This document shows positions 14,023-17,027 of a stretch of 17,027 nucleotides of DNA, piece after piece (position 1 is the stretch's first letter; each line of letters starts with the position of its first letter). This stretch comes from JABFXC01 sp035551575 (lineage in GTDB: Bacteria > Gemmatimonadota > Gemmatimonadetes > Gemmatimonadales > Gemmatimonadaceae): positions 1 to 17,027 of the forward strand of contig DASZNJ010000408.1 in the NCBI GenBank assembly GCA_035551575.1, in the 5' to 3' direction. The position numbers were made by a program, and so were the translations under genes. Under the pieces are notes generated by a model. That model worked only from the letters and a program-made list of their open reading frames with translations, had not been told where the DNA came from and did not search any database.

Positions 14023-15965
14023 CCGCGACCGCAACCGCTCGCGCCGGGACAGCTGCACCGCCGGAGCTCGACGCCGAGCTCGACGCGGTCTGGCGTGCGC
14101 GCCCGGGGCTCGTCGGCTGGCTGACGACGACCGACCACAAGTCCATCGCCAGGCGCTATGTCGCCACCGCGTTCGTATTCTTCCTCATCGCGGGGCTGGA
14201 GGCGGCGACGATGCGCGCGCAGCTCGCACGGCCGGAAAACGGCATCCTCGGCCCCGATGCCTACAACCAGTTCTTCACGATGCACGGGACGACGATGATG
14301 TTCCTCTTCGCCGTCCCCGTGATGATCGGGATCGGGCTCTATCTGGTCCCGCTGCTGGTCGGCACGCGCAACGTCGCCTTTCCGCGCGCCAACGCAGTCG
14401 GCTACTGGGTCTACCTCATCGGCGGAATCCTGATCTACAGCGCGTTCTTCGCCAACTCGGGCCCCGACGCCGGCTGGTTCGCCTACGTCCCGCTCGCCGG
14501 GCCGGAGTTCTCCCCCGGCAAGCGCGTCGACATCTGGGCGCAGATGATCACCTTCACCGAGATCGCGGCGCTGATCGCGGCGGTGATCATCATCACGACG
14601 GCGTTCAAGCTCCGCGCGCCGGGGATGTCGCTGAACCGGATTCCGATCATGGTCTGGGCGAGCGTCGTGATGTCGTTCATGATCATCTTCGCGATGCCAT
14701 CGGTCGCGACCGCGAGCCTCTTCCTCGCGATGGACCGGCTGATCTCGACGCATTTCTTCAACCCGGCGGAGGGGGGAGACGCGCTGCTCTGGCAGCACCT
14801 GTTCTGGTTCTTCGGCCACCCGGAGGTCTACATCATGTTCCTTCCGGGAACCGGGATGATCTCGGCGCTCCTCCCGTCGTTCACCCGGCGCCCGGTGTTC
14901 GGGTATCCGGCGGTCGTGCTGTCGCTCATCGCCACCGGATTCATCGCCTTCGGCCTCTGGGTCCATCACATGTTCGCGACCCCGCTCCCGCAGCTGGGAC
15001 AGAGCTTCTTCACCGCGGCCAGTGCGCTGGTCGCGATCCCGAACGGGATCCAGATCTTCTGCTGGATCGCGACGATCTGGACTGGACGCCCGGTCTTCCG
15101 CACCCCGCTGCTGTTCGCGATCGGCAGCATCATCATCTTCGTCATCGGCGGGATGACGGGAGTGATGATCGCGTCGGTCCCCTTCGACCTGCAGGTGCAC
15201 GACACCTACTTCATCGTCGCGCACTTTCACTACGTCATCCTCGGCGGCGTCGTCTTCCCGCTGTTCGCGGGGATCTACTACTGGTTCCCGAAGGTCACCG
15301 GCCGGATGCTGAGCGAGACGGCCGGGAAGTGGAACTTCTGGCTGATGTTCATCGGCGTGCACGCGACATTCTTCCCGATGCACCAGCTGGGGATGGAAGG
15401 GATGCCGCGCCGCGTCTACACGTATCTCGAGGGGACCGGTTGGGGGGACCTCAACCTCGCCGCATCGTTAGGCGCGCTCCTCCTCGCCGGCGGTGTGGTC
15501 GTCTTCCTCGGCAACGTTGTCCACAGCCTGCGCCATGGCGCGGCCGCCGGCGCGAATCCCTGGGATGCGGAGACGCTCGAGTGGGCGACCAGCTCACCGC
15601 CGCCCAGTTACAACTATCCCAACGTCCCGGTGGTCGCCGGGCGCGCCCCGCTCTGGGAATCCGGCGACGAGCTCCCCGTGATGACCGGGCTCGCGCGCGA
15701 CCGGCCGCAGGTGCTCGTCACGACGGTGCTCGACGCCGAGCCGGATTGCCGCCACGACCACCCCGATCACACGATCTGGCCGTTCGTCCTCGCGGTGACG
15801 ATCGGGATCTTCTTCATCACCCTGATCTTCACGCCGTGGGGGATGCCGATCGGCACGGTGCTGGGCTTCGTCGCCTATGCGCTCTACATCTGGCCGCGGC
15901 GCAGCCACGACCCGGCGATCGTCGAGCTGCCGCGCGGGGTGTCGGTGACCGAGGTGCCGGAATGA
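14019..15965 (+). CDS. coxA: Heme-copper oxidase subunit I with atypical proton channels
   Basis: This catalytic subunit reduces O2 at the heme-CuB site. The 648-residue product has heme ligands His89 (FTMHGTTMM) and His402/His404 (VAHFHYVI), and CuB ligands His267, His316 and His317, with the cross-linked Tyr271 in GHPEVY (Glu269 present, A1-like). The D-channel entry motif usually reads DMAFPRLNN; here Asn118 replaces its Asp (RNVAFPRAN). The K-channel motif usually reads PTGIK; here it is PNGIQ (341-345), with Gln345 for Lys. A C-terminal extension carries two more membrane segments after DELPVMTGLARDRPQVLVTT, like a fused subunit IV. The overall layout recalls the alternative oxidase CoxN group. 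GTG start, with GGAGGGGC upstream, overlapping coxB by four bases. It overlaps coxC in ATGA. Confidence 0.95.
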   Translation: MTATATARAGTAAPPELDAELDAVWRARPGLVGWLTTTDHKSIARRYVATAFVFFLIAGLEAATMRAQLARPENGILGPDAYNQFFTMHGTTMMFLFAVPVMIGIGLYLVPLLVGTRNVAFPRANAVGYWVYLIGGILIYSAFFANSGPDAGWFAYVPLAGPEFSPGKRVDIWAQMITFTEIAALIAAVIIITTAFKLRAPGMSLNRIPIMVWASVVMSFMIIFAMPSVATASLFLAMDRLISTHFFNPAEGGDALLWQHLFWFFGHPEVYIMFLPGTGMISALLPSFTRRPVFGYPAVVLSLIATGFIAFGLWVHHMFATPLPQLGQSFFTAASALVAIPNGIQIFCWIATIWTGRPVFRTPLLFAIGSIIIFVIGGMTGVMIASVPFDLQVHDTYFIVAHFHYVILGGVVFPLFAGIYYWFPKVTGRMLSETAGKWNFWLMFIGVHATFFPMHQLGMEGMPRRVYTYLEGTGWGDLNLAASLGALLLAGGVVVFLGNVVHSLRHGAAAGANPWDAETLEWATSSPPPSYNYPNVPVVAGRAPLWESGDELPVMTGLARDRPQVLVTTVLDAEPDCRHDHPDHTIWPFVLAVTIGIFFITLIFTPWGMPIGTVLGFVAYALYIWPRRSHDPAIVELPRGVSVTEVPE

Positions 15966-16567
15966 GGCGCGAGCGGATCGTCGCCGACGTGTCGCGCCTC
16001 CCGACGGTGGTGTACGGATCGCGGAACCTGGTGTCGTGGGGAACGACCGGCTTCATGGTGATCGAGGGATTCTCGCTCGCGTTGTGCGCGGTGACCTACG
16101 TCTACCTGCGGAAGAACAGCGACGTCTGGCCGCCGCACGGGACACAGCTGCCGCAGCTGCTCGTCCCGACGATCAACATGGGGCTGATGATCCTCAGCCT
16201 TCCCCTCGCGCTGTGGACGAAGCGTCGCGCCGAGCGCATGGACGCGGCCGGAACGCGCATCGGGCTGGTCCTCTCGTCGATCGCGGCCGTCGTGATCTTC
16301 GGCGTCCGGCTCGCCGAATTCGCGTCGCTGCACACGCAGTGGAACAGCAGCGCATACGGCTCGATCGCCTGGACGATTCTCGGCTTCCAGGGATCGCTCA
16401 TCCTCGTCGACATGTACGACACCATTGGCGTCACCGCGATCATGTTCCTGCGCCCGGAGAGCAAGTGGTTTCCCGAGGTGGCCGACAATTCGCTGTACTG
16501 GATCTTCACGGTGCTGTCGTGGATTCCGCTCTACTTCCTGGTCTATTTCGGACCACGGTGGCTGTAG
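15962..16567 (+). CDS. coxC: Heme-copper oxidase subunit III
   Basis: The 201-residue membrane protein has five hydrophobic segments of the CyoC/CoxC type: GFMVIEGFSLALCAVTYVYL; TINMGLMILSLPLALW; GLVLSSIAAVVIFGVRL; YGSIAWTILGFQGSLILVD; and YWIFTVLSWIPLYFLVYF. The RLAEFASLHTQWNSSAYGS loop matches the family pattern of Arg, Glu-Phe, Leu and Trp before Asn/Ser-Tyr-Gly-Ser. The usual paired histidines of the central helix are replaced by GFQGSLILVD. Subunit III stabilises proton uptake and turnover in related enzymes. The ATG overlaps the coxA stop (ATGA), and the next gene starts directly after its TAG. The frame extends far upstream into coxA, but that part is a shadow. Confidence 0.92.
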   Translation: MRRERIVADVSRLPTVVYGSRNLVSWGTTGFMVIEGFSLALCAVTYVYLRKNSDVWPPHGTQLPQLLVPTINMGLMILSLPLALWTKRRAERMDAAGTRIGLVLSSIAAVVIFGVRLAEFASLHTQWNSSAYGSIAWTILGFQGSLILVDMYDTIGVTAIMFLRPESKWFPEVADNSLYWIFTVLSWIPLYFLVYFGPRWL

Positions 16568-16966
16568 ATGCCGGCATATCGCGCCGAGATCAGAGGCGAG
16601 GCACCGCCAACCGGGGCGCGCGGCGGCGGGGCACAGTGGTTCGGACTGCTCGCGCCCCCGCTGGCGATGCTGGCCAACGTGTCGCTCGGCTATGCGCTGG
16701 TGCCCTGGTCGTGCGCGGCGAAGAGCCGCCTGCTCCTGCACGGCGAGATCGCGGTGCTCGTGCTCATCTCCGTCGCAGCGGGGCTCGTCGCGCACCGCGA
16801 ATGGAAGCGTTATGGCGGAGGCGGCGAGGCCGACGACGCGGGCGGTCCCGGGCCGCGGGCACGCTTTCTCGGCGTGCTGGGCATCTGGTCGAGCGCGCTG
16901 TTCACCCTCATCCTGTTCGCCCAGTGGCTGGCCAGCGCGTACCTGACGCCATGCCTCGGCACCTGA
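16568..16966 (+). CDS. Small membrane protein of the oxidase operon
   Basis: The 132-residue product has three predicted membrane segments: WFGLLAPPLAMLANVSLGYALV, then LLLHGEIAVLVLISVAAGLVA, then FLGVLGIWSSALFTLILFAQWL. Gly- and Asp-rich linkers separate them. It has two cysteines (WSCAA and the near-terminal PCLG). Small proteins of this kind follow subunit III genes in other oxidase operons, and it occupies the place of coxP in coxMNOP-type clusters, but I cannot assign a function. Its ATG directly follows the coxC stop codon with no gap, and its last 16 bases overlap the next start. Assembly factor or accessory subunit is a guess. Confidence 0.75.
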   Translation: MPAYRAEIRGEAPPTGARGGGAQWFGLLAPPLAMLANVSLGYALVPWSCAAKSRLLLHGEIAVLVLISVAAGLVAHREWKRYGGGGEADDAGGPGPRARFLGVLGIWSSALFTLILFAQWLASAYLTPCLGT

Positions 16967-17027
16967 GCCGGCGCGTGCTCGCGTCGGCGGCCACGCTGGC
17001 GCTCGCGGGCGCGGCGCTGCCGACGGC
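16951..17027 (+). CDS. Start of an exported protein, cut by the window edge
   Basis: The ATG at 16951 opens a frame running to the last base. Its 25 complete codons read as a signal peptide: basic start MPRHLSRRVL, then a hydrophobic Ala/Leu segment ASAATLALAGAALPT. It overlaps the previous gene by 16 bases, in keeping with the tight operon. Too little is present to name it. Another cytochrome c or an oxidase assembly factor such as a Sco protein would suit the position, but this is a guess. Confidence 0.5.
   Translation, partial: MPRHLSRRVLASAATLALAGAALPT

Noticed and set aside
14001..15383. A 460-codon open frame on the minus strand opposite coxA
   Set aside because: The composition is almost all Asp, Arg, Glu, His and Gly, which is what complementary coxA codons give; the plus-strand gene has all oxidase ligands.

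Overview
The window is 17 kb of GC-rich (about 70% by eye) diderm bacterial chromosome with tightly packed, mostly overlapping genes. I infer a soil- or sediment-type bacterium. The outer-membrane lipid transport genes, the abundant lipoprotein signals and the gene style fit Gemmatimonadota or a similar group, but nothing here proves the phylum. I see no insertion sequence, phage gene, CRISPR array or rRNA.

Left part (1-6758). A small minus-strand lipoprotein gene diverges from an Mla/MCE-type lipid transport operon: permease mlaE, ATPase mlaF, MCE protein mlaD and a PqiC-like auxiliary lipoprotein, all abutting or overlapping. The ATPase carries a damaged-looking signature motif and a Q-loop Gln to Glu change. 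The disaggregase gene clpB follows, then tadA, the tRNA wobble adenosine deaminase.

Middle (6773-7645). Two serine tRNA genes, with anticodons CGA and GGA, follow tadA. The first has its own consensus promoter inside the end of tadA and a U-tailed terminator behind it. The second is followed by a 16-bp hairpin. Between and after the tRNAs lies non-coding DNA with a 24-bp tandem repeat, several hairpins and an inverted 12-mer pair. The stretch 7167-7645 holds no convincing gene.

Right part (7648-17027). This is a quinoprotein alcohol oxidation and respiration locus with a divergent layout. On the minus strand lie a compact substrate-binding protein and a YVTN beta-propeller protein, of the kinds found beside PQQ-dependent alcohol dehydrogenases. 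On the plus strand lie a XoxF-like PQQ dehydrogenase with the Asp-Tyr-Asp lanthanide signature, a XoxJ-like periplasmic binding protein, a lipoprotein cytochrome c (XoxG-like), and the subunits of a heme-copper oxidase: CoxB with a fused cytochrome c, CoxA, CoxC and a small membrane protein. A further exported protein starts at the window edge. The inferred electron path is alcohol to PQQ to cytochrome c to the CoxB cytochrome/CuA to O2, all encoded in one run of overlapping genes. The CoxA subunit lacks the usual D-channel Asp and K-channel Lys, which is the most striking protein-level oddity.

At the DNA level, the octamer CGTTAGGC (either strand) occurs six times, about ten times more than base composition predicts. 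Every TTA leucine codon I could find in the protein genes lies inside it.
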